From: an uncultured Clostridia bacterium
Lineage (GTDB): Bacteria > Bacillota > Clostridia > Saccharofermentanales > Saccharofermentanaceae
DNA length: 10,656 bases
Assembly: GCA_946545505.1 (NCBI GenBank)
Contig: CAMNNN010000028.1
Span: 1-10,656 of the forward strand
Direction of reading: 5' to 3'
The translations under genes and the position numbers were made by a program. Positions 1-6,795 of this stretch are shown piece by piece. Under the pieces are notes generated by a model. That model made no database searches, was not told where the DNA came from, and worked only from the letters and a program-made list of their open reading frames with translations. How positions within the stretch are numbered: position 1 is the stretch's first letter; the number at the start of each line of letters is the position of its first letter.

Positions 1-517
1 AAGACTCATTTCGCCTTATCTCCCGCATATTCTTGTTAAAAAGCTCGCGCGGCAACGCGAAGTCCGAGCTTTTCGCGAGGATGATCTTCTTAAGCGGGGC
101 GTGTGCTAGCACATGCTTAAACTTGTCGTAGATCTCGACAGCGAAAATCATGACGCTCGCCTTCAATATCGGGCCTGTCTTATTGAATTCATCGAGGCCC
201 GTGGACCTCATGATAAATGTTACCGCCGCGCCTATCTTATTTAACGCGTAGAATGCGATGATCTGATGGGGCATTCTGCGGCAAGCGAGTATGACATTGT
301 CCCTGTAAGTCACGCCTTCAAACGCCAGCACCGCCGCATAGTGATCGACAAGTCCCAAAAGCTCCTCATAAGTGAACTTCCTTCTGCCGTACTCGAGAGC
401 TGTCCTGTCAGGGTACTTCTTCGCAGTATCCCGAAAAGCCTCATACGCGGTCTTGTCCTTATCAATCTTAAGTGCCGGGGGGCAGTCTGTGTAGTACTTA
501 TCCCAGATTGTTTCCAA
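1..517 (-). CDS. AMP-forming acyl-CoA synthetase-like protein, N-terminal part (cut by window edge)
   Basis: The reverse strand reads open from position 517 to the window edge, giving 172 residues of the N-terminal domain of an AMP-binding (ANL superfamily) enzyme. Such enzymes activate a carboxylic acid with ATP to an acyl-adenylate and then, typically, to a CoA thioester. Visible landmarks are an early segment resembling 'AFRDTAKKYPDRTALEYG' (about residues 27-44), the 'FTYEEL' motif (48-53) and the helix 'YALNKIGAAVTFI' (90-102), all in the order expected for the family. The ATP-binding TSGTTGxPK loop and the C-terminal lid would lie beyond position 1, so substrate cannot be judged. I chose the TTG at 515-517 because AAAGGG sits 8 bases upstream, an in-frame stop lies just beyond, and the first in-frame ATG is about 80 codons in and would remove conserved sequence. 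It is transcribed divergently from radA. The family call is good; a fatty acid or aryl acid ligase are both possible. Confidence 0.85.
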   Translation of the reverse strand, partial: METIWDKYYTDCPPALKIDKDKTAYEAFRDTAKKYPDRTALEYGRRKFTYEELLGLVDHYAAVLAFEGVTYRDNVILACRRMPHQIIAFYALNKIGAAVTFIMRSTGLDEFNKTGPILKASVMIFAVEIYDKFKHVLAHAPLKKIILAKSSDFALPRELFNKNMREIRRNES

Positions 518-525
518 ATTATCTA

Positions 526-531
526 CCCTTT
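526..531 (-). promoter_or_regulatory. Ribosome binding site for the TTG-started synthetase
   Basis: The reverse strand reads AAAGGG, followed by 8 bases and then the TTG at 517-515. This supports a TTG start: no ATG or GTG exists between the upstream in-frame stop (at about 536-538) and this codon. Confidence 0.6.
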
Positions 532-552
532 CAGGTCATAACGACCTTATTG

Positions 553-580
553 ATTATAACACGATTGAAGAACCCGTAAA
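553..580 (-). promoter_or_regulatory. Predicted sigma-A-type promoter of the synthetase gene
   Basis: On the reverse strand a perfect TATAAT (558-553) is preceded by TG at the extended -10 position (TGTTATAAT). A TTTACG box (580-575) lies 16 bp upstream and matches four of six positions of TTGACA. Transcription would begin near 546, giving a leader of about 30 bases before the TTG start. This is a motif match read by eye. Confidence 0.65.
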
Positions 581-630
581 TTTTCCCGCTTCTGAGAACC
601 ATTAATCGGGCAGGTGTTCCGGGGTATGCG

Positions 631-639
631 TGATATACT
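631..639 (+). promoter_or_regulatory. Extended -10 promoter of radA, implying a leaderless transcript
   Basis: TGATATACT matches the extended -10 consensus TGnTATAmT. I see no good -35 box 16-18 bp upstream, as is common for extended -10 promoters. Counting seven bases on from the -10 box places the predicted transcription start at or within a base or two of 646, the A of the radA ATG. The sequence before the ATG has no Shine-Dalgarno motif at usable spacing, which fits a leaderless mRNA. Confidence 0.55.
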
Positions 640-645
640 TGAGTC

Positions 646-2043
646 ATGGCTAAGAAGAACGTTACATTTTTCTGCAAGGAATGCGGATACGAATCCACAG
701 GCTGGATGGGCAAGTGTCCAGGCTGCGGAAGCTTCAATACATTCGTTGAATCCACTTCGGTTACCGGATCAGGCAAGTCTTCGAACACGAGAAGCGAGTC
801 CCCCGCATTCAAGGCATCATCATATTCATGGACGAACAGGAATGAGACCGTAAGGCTTAATGAAGCCGGCAAGGAAGATTATGTCCGTCTCTCCACCGGC
901 ATAGAGCAGCTCGACATCTTATTCGGAGGCGGCATCACCGACGGATCGGTCACACTTCTGGGAGGCGAACCCGGCATCGGTAAATCCACCATTCTGCTCC
1001 AGCTCGCGAACTCATTCGCGGGCAGCGGTGACATTCTCTATGTATCAGGCGAGGAGTCACCTGCACAGATCAAGATGAGAGCGGACAGGCTTAATGTCTC
1101 CGGCGAGCGTATCATCATATGTGCGCAGACATGTTTCGAAGTTATCGCAGATGAGCTGTCGAAGACGAAGCCGTCGCTATGCATCATAGATTCCATTCAG
1201 ACTCTGTATTCCGAGTCAGTTAACGGAACCCCGGGAAGCGTATCTCAGGCAAGAGAAGTTACGGCAGGTCTTATCAGGATCGCGAAGTCTAACGGACTTC
1301 CCATCATACTCGTCGGACATGTCACAAAGGACGGTGCGATTGCAGGACCTAAGACGCTCGAGCATATGGTAGATACTGTCCTTTACTTCGAAGGCGATAA
1401 CACCGGCGCTTACAGGATCTTAAGATCGGTCAAGAACAGATTCGGAAGATCTGGCGAACTTGCATTCTTCGAGATGACTCAGCAGGGATTAAGATCCGTC
1501 GACAGTTCTAATGCTCTTCTTATCAGCGGACGCCCTCTCGAGGCTCCCGGATCCGCGATCACATCTGCAATGGAAGGAGCCCGTGCGCTCACCATCGAGA
1601 TTCAGGCTCTTGCCGCAGATACTTGTTACGGCACCCCGCAGAGAATGACTTCCGGCCCTGACAGGTCTAGAACTTCTATGCTCCTTGCCGTCGCAGAACA
1701 GCAGTTCAAGTTAAGTCTTAATACTAAGGATGTCTTTATCAATGTTATAGGCGGTCTCCGTATCACCGATCCTGCATGTGATCTCGCGCTCATTGTCGCA
1801 GTCGTATCGTCGGCAAGAGGCATCCCGGTCAAGCCTGACACGATGATCTTAGGCGAAGTCGGACTTACCGGCGAGCTTCGTCCCGTGTCTTCGCTTAATC
1901 TTCGTATCGAAGAAGCCGGAAGGCTCGGAATCAGGAATATCGTACTGCCGTCAAGCTGTAAGAATGCCGTGAAGAATTCAGGCAATATGGAATTCTTCTT
2001 CCTCGATAATGTATCGGAGGCTGCAGATGTCCTGTTCTCGTAA
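646..2043 (+). CDS. radA: DNA repair protein RadA (Sms), branch-migration helicase
   Basis: RadA is a RecA-like ATPase that drives branch migration of recombination intermediates. The 465-residue product has the full family architecture and near-standard length. A four-cysteine zinc finger lies at C10, C13, C24 and C27. The Walker A motif GEPGIGKST is at 107-115, the Walker B strand 'LCIIDS' at 178-183, and the diagnostic RadA motif KNRFG at 263-267. A Lon-protease-like C-terminal domain spans about 285-460, with the 'INVIGGLRITDPACDLA' region at 365-381. The ATG at 646 is the only sensible start: an in-frame TGA lies two codons upstream, and the next Met (residue 21) is inside the zinc finger. 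No ribosome binding site is visible, and the likely promoter sits directly against the start codon. The 3' end overlaps ispD by 17 bp, so the two are probably cotranscribed, echoing the radA-ispD neighbourhood of other Bacillota. Confidence 0.97.
   Translation: MAKKNVTFFCKECGYESTGWMGKCPGCGSFNTFVESTSVTGSGKSSNTRSESPAFKASSYSWTNRNETVRLNEAGKEDYVRLSTGIEQLDILFGGGITDGSVTLLGGEPGIGKSTILLQLANSFAGSGDILYVSGEESPAQIKMRADRLNVSGERIIICAQTCFEVIADELSKTKPSLCIIDSIQTLYSESVNGTPGSVSQAREVTAGLIRIAKSNGLPIILVGHVTKDGAIAGPKTLEHMVDTVLYFEGDNTGAYRILRSVKNRFGRSGELAFFEMTQQGLRSVDSSNALLISGRPLEAPGSAITSAMEGARALTIEIQALAADTCYGTPQRMTSGPDRSRTSMLLAVAEQQFKLSLNTKDVFINVIGGLRITDPACDLALIVAVVSSARGIPVKPDTMILGEVGLTGELRPVSSLNLRIEEAGRLGIRNIVLPSSCKNAVKNSGNMEFFFLDNVSEAADVLFS
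2016..2020 (+). promoter_or_regulatory. Ribosome binding site deciding the ispD start
   Basis: GGAGG lies six bases before the ATG at 2027 and within the last codons of radA. An in-frame ATG at 2009, 18 bases earlier, has no such motif, so 2027 is preferred. Confidence 0.75.
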
Positions 2044-2767
2044 ACTCTATGTGATATTCCCTGCGGCAGGTTCCGGAAGCAGAATGCATTCTGACAAGAA
2101 TAAGCTTCTCATGGAAGTCGGAGGCGTGTCCGTCATTGACCGCACGCTGTCTGCTTTTAAGAAGTTCGCAGATACGAAGGACATCGAACTTAACGGTGTA
2201 CTCGTAGTCTCCCCAGGTAAGGTTGCCTGGTGGGAATCATATATAAGTGACAAGGACTATTCATCCATCATCTGCGCGATTACCGAAGGAGGAGACACCA
2301 GGACCGGGTCTGTCGGTAACGGCGTGGCGGTACTTGAGGATTATGATCCTTCGGATGATGATCCGGTCTTCATCCACGATGCGGCAAGATGTCTCATCGA
2401 TATAGATTCGATTACCCGCTGCCTTGAAGTGATTACGGAAGAAGACACTCCTGTCTGCGTATCGGGGGTCAAGACCAAGAATACTATCAAGATGGTCCGA
2501 ACCGGATCATCCGAATCAGCGATCGTAGAATCCACACCTGACAGAGATCTTCTCTATGAAGTTCAGACTCCTCAGTGCTTTAAGTACAGGGTCTTGTCAG
2601 ACTGTTATTCCGAAGCCTCTGCAGAAGGCTATGAAGCGACCGATGATACGGCACTTGCAGAACATTACGGTTATCCCGTAAAAATCGTCGAAGGTTCTTA
2701 TTCCAATATAAAGATCACGACGCCCGAAGACATCGTGATCGCTGAAGCTCTTCTTAATAACCGGTAA
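2027..2767 (+). CDS. ispD: 2-C-methyl-D-erythritol 4-phosphate cytidylyltransferase
   Basis: IspD joins MEP to CTP to give CDP-methylerythritol, the third step of the MEP isoprenoid pathway in the cytosol. The 246-residue product has the nucleotide-binding loop 'PAAGSGSRM' (12-20) with K26 after it. It also has the substrate loop 'GGDTRTGSV' (88-96), 'HDAAR' (117-121; the usual following Pro is Cys), 'TPQ' (181-183), 'DD' (206-207) and the C-terminal signature 'NIKITTPED' (227-235). Length is normal for the family. Translation probably starts at 2027 rather than the upstream ATG at 2009, because a strong GGAGG precedes 2027. It overlaps the end of radA and is likely translationally coupled to it. 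It ends in tandem TAA TAA, only 6 bp from the stop of the convergent gtrA gene. Its last 60 bp carry a terminator-like hairpin for the opposite strand. The pathway partner ispF is in the same window but on the other strand. Confidence 0.95.
   Translation: MSCSRKLYVIFPAAGSGSRMHSDKNKLLMEVGGVSVIDRTLSAFKKFADTKDIELNGVLVVSPGKVAWWESYISDKDYSSIICAITEGGDTRTGSVGNGVAVLEDYDPSDDDPVFIHDAARCLIDIDSITRCLEVITEEDTPVCVSGVKTKNTIKMVRTGSSESAIVESTPDRDLLYEVQTPQCFKYRVLSDCYSEASAEGYEATDDTALAEHYGYPVKIVEGSYSNIKITTPEDIVIAEALLNNR
2705..2740 (-). terminator. Intrinsic-terminator-like hairpin of the minus-strand gene run, embedded in ispD
   Basis: Read on the reverse strand, GATCACGATGTC (2740-2729) pairs with GGCGTCGTGATC (2724-2713) across a TTCG loop, giving a 12-bp stem closed by C(UUCG)G, an especially stable tetraloop. 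TTTATATT follows at 2712-2705. Two of the pairs are G-U in the minus RNA. In the plus (ispD) RNA the same positions become A-C mismatches, so the stem is much stronger in the minus direction. It starts 33 bases past the gtrA stop codon, where the minus-strand unit should end. The tail is U-rich but interrupted by A, so efficiency is uncertain. Confidence 0.65.
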
Positions 2768-2773
2768 TAAGAT

Positions 2774-3190
2774 TCATTGTTTCTTAAACACAACCAACTT
2801 GCTTAATACGTAGTTTAATATGATTACGATCACATTAGATGCGACCTTCAGTATCACATCGGGGCCATGCATTACATCTACGCCGATGAACATGATGATT
2901 ACATCAAGGACACCGGTCGCAAGTCTCGCAGCTACGAACTTCGCAAGCTCCGGGAACAGAGTCTTCATATCCATGCTCTTGCTGCCGAAGACATAGAGTT
3001 TATTCGTAATGAATGCAAATGCGACGCCTACGACCCAGGCGATGATATCGCTGGGGACATTCGCGATCCCTATTACTCTGTAACATACCGCATAAGTCGC
3101 GATATTGATGATCGTCGTAAGAACGCCGAATATTCCGTACAGAATCAGTCCTTTATATTTGATCATCAAAGCCTTAATCTTTTCAATCAT
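2774..3190 (-). CDS. GtrA family membrane protein
   Basis: This 138-residue protein has four predicted membrane segments (about 13-37, 46-63, 83-103 and 110-132) and matches the GtrA family in size and pattern. The repeated family signature appears as 'FAFITNKLYVFGS' (58-70) and a second copy-like 'NYVLSKLVVFK' (126-136) at the C terminus. GtrA-type proteins are thought to move polyprenyl-phosphate-linked sugars across the membrane, or to assist their use in surface polysaccharide or teichoic acid glycosylation. The gene starts 5 bp after the stop of the DUF2142 gene, with AAGG eight bases before its ATG, so the two are very likely cotranscribed and functionally linked. It is the last gene of the minus-strand run. 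The family is clear; the substrate is not. Confidence 0.88.
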   Translation of the reverse strand: MIEKIKALMIKYKGLILYGIFGVLTTIINIATYAVCYRVIGIANVPSDIIAWVVGVAFAFITNKLYVFGSKSMDMKTLFPELAKFVAARLATGVLDVIIMFIGVDVMHGPDVILKVASNVIVIILNYVLSKLVVFKKQ

Positions 3191-3195
3191 AATTA

Positions 3196-5709
3196 CTACC
3201 TTCTAAGATACAGATTCATCATCATATAGACCATGATGACCGTAAATAGTATATAGACATTTAATGTCATCTTCGATGTTGCTTCACGGGTTTTATCATC
3301 ACACTTAAGTCTCGATTCGGAAAGTCCGAATTTGGTCACAGCCAGCATCAGTATAGGCATAATCTGGAAGTAATACCTTCCTTGTATTCCGTAGATCACG
3401 CCTGAACCTGCCGGAGTATATGAGAGCAGCATCGAGGGCACCGCGATGAAAGCTAAGATACTAAGGAGCACAAACATCGTGCGGTCAGACTTCTTCAGCA
3501 GAAGAGTATCCTTTTCGAAGGTGCAGTAAACCAGTGCGGCTATAACGGCGCCGCATGACGCAAGTGTTGCCGCCACAGGCTCGGAGTAGCTAAGTTTGCT
3601 TCCGAATGATTCCTCCACGAAGAAATCCGCATAGTAATAATATGTGCGCACCAGCATTCTCAGATACTCCACCGGGTGCTGATAAGCAAATGCCGTCATC
3701 ATCCTGCCGCTTCCCTCTTCTCCGAACTGAAAGAGTTCATCCGAGGGCAGAATCTTGTTGAAGATCAGCACGGACAGAAGTGCCGCACCTATAACGGATG
3801 CCGCAGATATAGCTCCCTTCTTGCCCTTTCTTATAAGAAGCAACGCCAGAGGCAGAATAAGAAGTCCGGCTCCTCCCTTAACCGCACCCAGGATAAATGC
3901 CCAGATTACGGCTTCGATAAATGCGCCTTTCGAGTATCCTGCGCGAAGCTTCAAGATAACAGCAGTGAAGCTCAACACAGAGATTATTACCATCGCATCA
4001 TACGAGAAGGAGCTGCTCATCATGAGTGATACCGGCAGAAGTGCCAAAGATGCAAATATCATCTTACCTGCAGGAGTGTTCTTAACAGCCCTGTAGCAGC
4101 ATGTGATATAAGCAGTAAGAGTCATGAGTCTTCCAAGAAGTATCGCGCCCTGCGTATTGGTGCCTAACAACCTGCCGAGTGTAAGTCCTGTTGCTGAAGG
4201 GAGATAACAGATAAAGGAATAAAACTTCATCTTATCCTCGTGAGGTAAGGCATCGACAAGCGTTGTATCTCCCGTCCTCTCAGACAGACCGTGAAGCATT
4301 AGGGAGACGCCCTCGAGGTCGGGCTTCAGCTCCGCCCACCACGCGATATTGTTATAGTAAGCCGCATCACAAGTTCTCGCCATCCACTCCCGTTCACCGT
4401 TGATTCCCATCATGAGATTGGAGATCCTGTAGCTGGCGAGGAAATGCGCACCGCAGTCCGGAACTGTCCAAGGCTGGAACATAAGAAGGTATATAAGTGA
4501 CAGGGGAATAACCGTAATGATGAAGAACCTCTCGGTAGTAAGCTCCCAATTTGCTCTGATGATGCATAACGCTGTCAGATAAAGGAAGATCAAAATAACG
4601 GCAAAAGATGCAAGTTTATAGCCGAGGTAGGTGTGCCTTATGCCTGCGAATGATATAGTACCGGGTTCACCCTCAATATGCTCGCCGGAAAGCTCGATAT
4701 TCATCGCCTGGTCTGGGCTGTAATTTAAAACCGATAAGGAATACTCACCGTTCTCATAATACCGCATGCCTGATATAGAATCGGACGACTTGAGCATCAT
4801 GCACATTCTGTCGGTCGATACGCGGCAGTCGGCAGATACGGGATAAGATTCGAAATAAGTCGTACCCGTGGTCTCATTCACCAAAGATACCATGTAACCA
4901 CAGACATTCTCACCGGAGGTAAAGATTTCAAGATCCTCAAACTGATCCCCATAATATGAGAACGTATAATACTTCTGCTCACCGGGTCCTATGGTATCCG
5001 ATATGCCCGTAGGATCAGGAACAGGCTTTACGGAAAGATCCGTGAGTACTCTCGGGAACAGACCGAATTCCAATATGAATATCACAAGGAAAGCAACAAG
5101 TCCGGTTACAATCAGTTTGGTGACGGAGTTATCAAGTAATCCACCCTTCAATATGAGAAGGACATATCCGGCAACAAAAACCATAGACATAAAAACGGCC
5201 CATTTAGCGCTCGCTTTTCTGTCGTAAGTCGTCATAAAGCACGACAGATTTCCTGTAACCGCAGATCCTACCGCTATATTGTTATCGCCTTCGAACTCTT
5301 CGGTTATGCGTATCGTGTATACTCCGCCGTCAGTAAGTTTGACCCCCGGCGGTGCATAGAACTCGCGGATCGCATTATCCATAAGCTCGGCAGCATCAAT
5401 GTTCCATGAACACAAAACATTCTCGCCCGACAGAAACTCTACCAGCACGGAACCGTCGTTAGTTCTCGCATTTGTCGCGAATGTAACCGACACCGACTCG
5501 AGAACCGGAGACGGACCCGGAGCCTCGAGAGCAATAGAGACGGGCTTCCCGCTCTCCAGCTGAACGAAAGTCTCGGTCGGGTAATAGTAATTGGAACTCA
5601 AACAAACGGACTTCGACATCCAGAAAATCATAAGCACCACGATCACTCCGATTAAAGAAGCGACAGCAAGCTTTATCTTACCGGTTCTGTCGAACGCCTC
5701 AATCTTCAT
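3196..5709 (-). CDS. DUF2142-like polytopic membrane protein, probable surface glycosylation enzyme
   Basis: The product is 837 residues. It has an N-terminal membrane segment (about 13-31), a soluble beta-rich stretch (about 40-165), two membrane segments (169-187 and 197-216), and a second soluble beta-rich domain (about 230-360). A long multi-spanning C-terminal part (about 366-833) follows. The segment 'WTVPDCGAHFLASYRIS' (414-430) resembles the conserved DUF2142 motif PPDExxHF, although the acidic residue after Asp is Cys here. 'IQGRYYFQIMPILMLA' (775-790) resembles the family's conserved late R-Y-F segment. DUF2142 proteins are membrane proteins with a glycosyltransferase-C-like layout, often found in polysaccharide loci; catalytic activity here is inferred. 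The ATG at 5709 overlaps the end of ispF by 11 bp; a TTG directly before it (5712) is an alternative start. A weak AAGG lies upstream. gtrA follows 5 bp after the stop, suggesting the pair supplies and uses a lipid-linked sugar at the outer membrane face. Confidence 0.75.
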   Translation of the reverse strand: MKIEAFDRTGKIKLAVASLIGVIVVLMIFWMSKSVCLSSNYYYPTETFVQLESGKPVSIALEAPGPSPVLESVSVTFATNARTNDGSVLVEFLSGENVLCSWNIDAAELMDNAIREFYAPPGVKLTDGGVYTIRITEEFEGDNNIAVGSAVTGNLSCFMTTYDRKASAKWAVFMSMVFVAGYVLLILKGGLLDNSVTKLIVTGLVAFLVIFILEFGLFPRVLTDLSVKPVPDPTGISDTIGPGEQKYYTFSYYGDQFEDLEIFTSGENVCGYMVSLVNETTGTTYFESYPVSADCRVSTDRMCMMLKSSDSISGMRYYENGEYSLSVLNYSPDQAMNIELSGEHIEGEPGTISFAGIRHTYLGYKLASFAVILIFLYLTALCIIRANWELTTERFFIITVIPLSLIYLLMFQPWTVPDCGAHFLASYRISNLMMGINGEREWMARTCDAAYYNNIAWWAELKPDLEGVSLMLHGLSERTGDTTLVDALPHEDKMKFYSFICYLPSATGLTLGRLLGTNTQGAILLGRLMTLTAYITCCYRAVKNTPAGKMIFASLALLPVSLMMSSSFSYDAMVIISVLSFTAVILKLRAGYSKGAFIEAVIWAFILGAVKGGAGLLILPLALLLIRKGKKGAISAASVIGAALLSVLIFNKILPSDELFQFGEEGSGRMMTAFAYQHPVEYLRMLVRTYYYYADFFVEESFGSKLSYSEPVAATLASCGAVIAALVYCTFEKDTLLLKKSDRTMFVLLSILAFIAVPSMLLSYTPAGSGVIYGIQGRYYFQIMPILMLAVTKFGLSESRLKCDDKTREATSKMTLNVYILFTVIMVYMMMNLYLRR

Positions 5710-6208
5710 CAACAGGTGCCTTGAATGTCATTATTACGAAGACCTGAATGCCTTCCCCTCTTCCGAATCCCGTGAGTCCTTCACCTGTGGTCGCAGTAAG
5801 GCCGACATGAGAAGCATCGATGGATAACAGTGAAGCAACGGACTCCTTTATTGCAGGAATATGATCCTTAAGCTTGGGGCGCAGACACTCGACGGTTATC
5901 GACACATGAGCGATCGAAGCGCCGCCCAGATACTTAAGAGCTTCTTCAAGATAGACACGCGAATCTTTAATTCCCTGCTTAAGACATATCTTATCGGCAG
6001 CACCGCCTAAGATATTCACGCCGGTAAACCCGGAGACGGCGTTTGTTATCGCATGAAGGATCACATCTCCGTCTGAATTGGCATCAAACTGTCTGTCGAA
6101 CGGTACGTCGTACCCTCCGAGTTTTATCGCATTGGAAGAAGGATCATATGTCCCCTCCAAAAATCTGTGACTGTCCTGTCCTATTGATGTCAGATATGCA
6201 TATTCCAT
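5699..6208 (-). CDS. ispF: IspF-family protein (2-C-methyl-D-erythritol 2,4-cyclodiphosphate synthase), divergent active site
   Basis: IspF cyclises CDP-ME 2-phosphate to MEcPP with release of CMP, working as a metal-dependent trimer. The 169-residue product aligns along its length with the family. The metal ligands corresponding to E. coli D8, H10 and H42 are present as D12, H14 and H52. SDGDV is at 45-49, the C-terminal Glu (E143) and the 'GRGEGI' segment (149-154) are kept. An ungapped comparison from memory with E. coli IspF shows striking changes: H34 is N44, D46 is N56, the DIG motif is lost, and the FPDTDP loop is replaced by sequence around 'ADKICL' (71-76). This could be a lineage-specific functional variant or an IspF-like protein with altered activity. 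The start has GAGGTGA six bases upstream, formed partly by the stop codon of the preceding lipoprotein gene, which indicates coupling. Its 3' end overlaps the DUF2142 gene. Confidence 0.82.
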   Translation of the reverse strand: MEYAYLTSIGQDSHRFLEGTYDPSSNAIKLGGYDVPFDRQFDANSDGDVILHAITNAVSGFTGVNILGGAADKICLKQGIKDSRVYLEEALKYLGGASIAHVSITVECLRPKLKDHIPAIKESVASLLSIDASHVGLTATTGEGLTGFGRGEGIQVFVIMTFKAPVDED

Positions 6209-6213
6209 TCATG

Positions 6214-6795
6214 TCACCTCATAAGCATTGTAAGGTCCGGTTCATACCCGTTATCCGTTATCCACTGAGTTACGTCATCTATGTTCCACTCTTCATATTC
6301 GATTCCGGAGAAAGTAGATATTCGGGCATTGTCATTAAGGAGTATGAACTCAGGATATCCTCCGACCTGGTATGCCGTGCTCACGGCATCAGCCTCAACT
6401 CCGTCGACGGCGATGAACAGCACCCTGCCGGCCAGAGTCTGAGCAAGATCCTCGACACCGGCAGACAGATTCTGTGATCCGCGCGCGGATGACGAATAAA
6501 AATACAGGCACACGGGTATATCAGTCTGCGAAGTGATGGCATTGAAGTCCGTAACCTCACGGTACTGGATTCCGTTAACGCCTTCATCTTCACCGTCGAC
6601 CTGCTCCCACACGAGAGCCGCTACCGGAGTCGAATAATCGATGCTGCCCAGATATTCATAATAAGCGGGCGCCCCGTCCGGCATAATCACGGATGCAAGA
6701 GAAGATGCTTCTGTCACCTTTCTTCCACATCCCACACACGGCAAGACGAGCATACATAATCCTATAACGGCAGCGAGCGACTTCAGTAATTTCAT
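6214..6795 (-). CDS. Thioredoxin-fold lipoprotein lacking the CxxC motif
   Basis: The 193-residue product begins with a basic n-region and hydrophobic core (MKLLKSLAAVIG...) ending at 'CVGC' (20-23). It is therefore probably a lipoprotein anchored at C23 on the outer face of the membrane; Cys at the -3 position is less usual than Leu. Residues about 90-165 read like a thioredoxin core. A beta strand 'PVCLYFY' (94-100) is followed by 'SSSARGS' (101-107), where thioredoxins have WCxxC, and by 'VGGYPEFILL' (144-153), equivalent to the cis-Pro strand. Both active-site cysteines are absent, so classical disulfide chemistry is unlikely; a binding or scaffold role is an inference. Its ATG overlaps the mrp stop as ATGA, with no clear ribosome binding site of its own, so it probably depends on mrp translation. 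ispF follows after 5 bp. Confidence 0.75.
   Translation of the reverse strand: MKLLKSLAAVIGLCMLVLPCVGCGRKVTEASSLASVIMPDGAPAYYEYLGSIDYSTPVAALVWEQVDGEDEGVNGIQYREVTDFNAITSQTDIPVCLYFYSSSARGSQNLSAGVEDLAQTLAGRVLFIAVDGVEADAVSTAYQVGGYPEFILLNDNARISTFSGIEYEEWNIDDVTQWITDNGYEPDLTMLMR

Larger units (their letters stand above)
518..645. other. Divergent intergenic region between the synthetase gene and radA
   Basis: This 128-bp stretch is the only sizeable non-coding gap in the window. It holds the two back-to-back promoters described separately, about 50 bp apart between their -10 boxes and pointing away from each other. I see no operator palindrome, riboswitch or terminator in it. Short ORFs across it on either strand have no recognisable sequence. 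Confidence 0.6.

Noticed and set aside
266..541. A 91-codon plus-strand frame at the left end
   Set aside because: It is antisense to the synthetase fragment, whose reading frame has clear AMP-binding family sequence.
569..619. GAAC and GTTC repeats upstream of radA as a possible LexA (SOS) box
   Set aside because: The Gram-positive SOS box needs GAAC and GTTC four bases apart. Here the only inverted pair, at about 596-618, is much too widely spaced.
531..872. A 113-codon minus-strand frame across the radA promoter and 5' end
   Set aside because: It is antisense to the radA zinc finger, covers both divergent promoters, and resembles nothing known.
2740..2800. A near-palindrome around ACCGGT at the ispD stop (2752-2771) as a shared bidirectional terminator
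   Set aside because: The arms contain mismatches and no T-run follows on either strand. The hairpin at 2713-2740 is far stronger.
6043..6477. A 144-codon plus-strand frame across the ispF and lipoprotein genes
   Set aside because: It is antisense to two well-supported genes and its product is low-complexity with no family signature.
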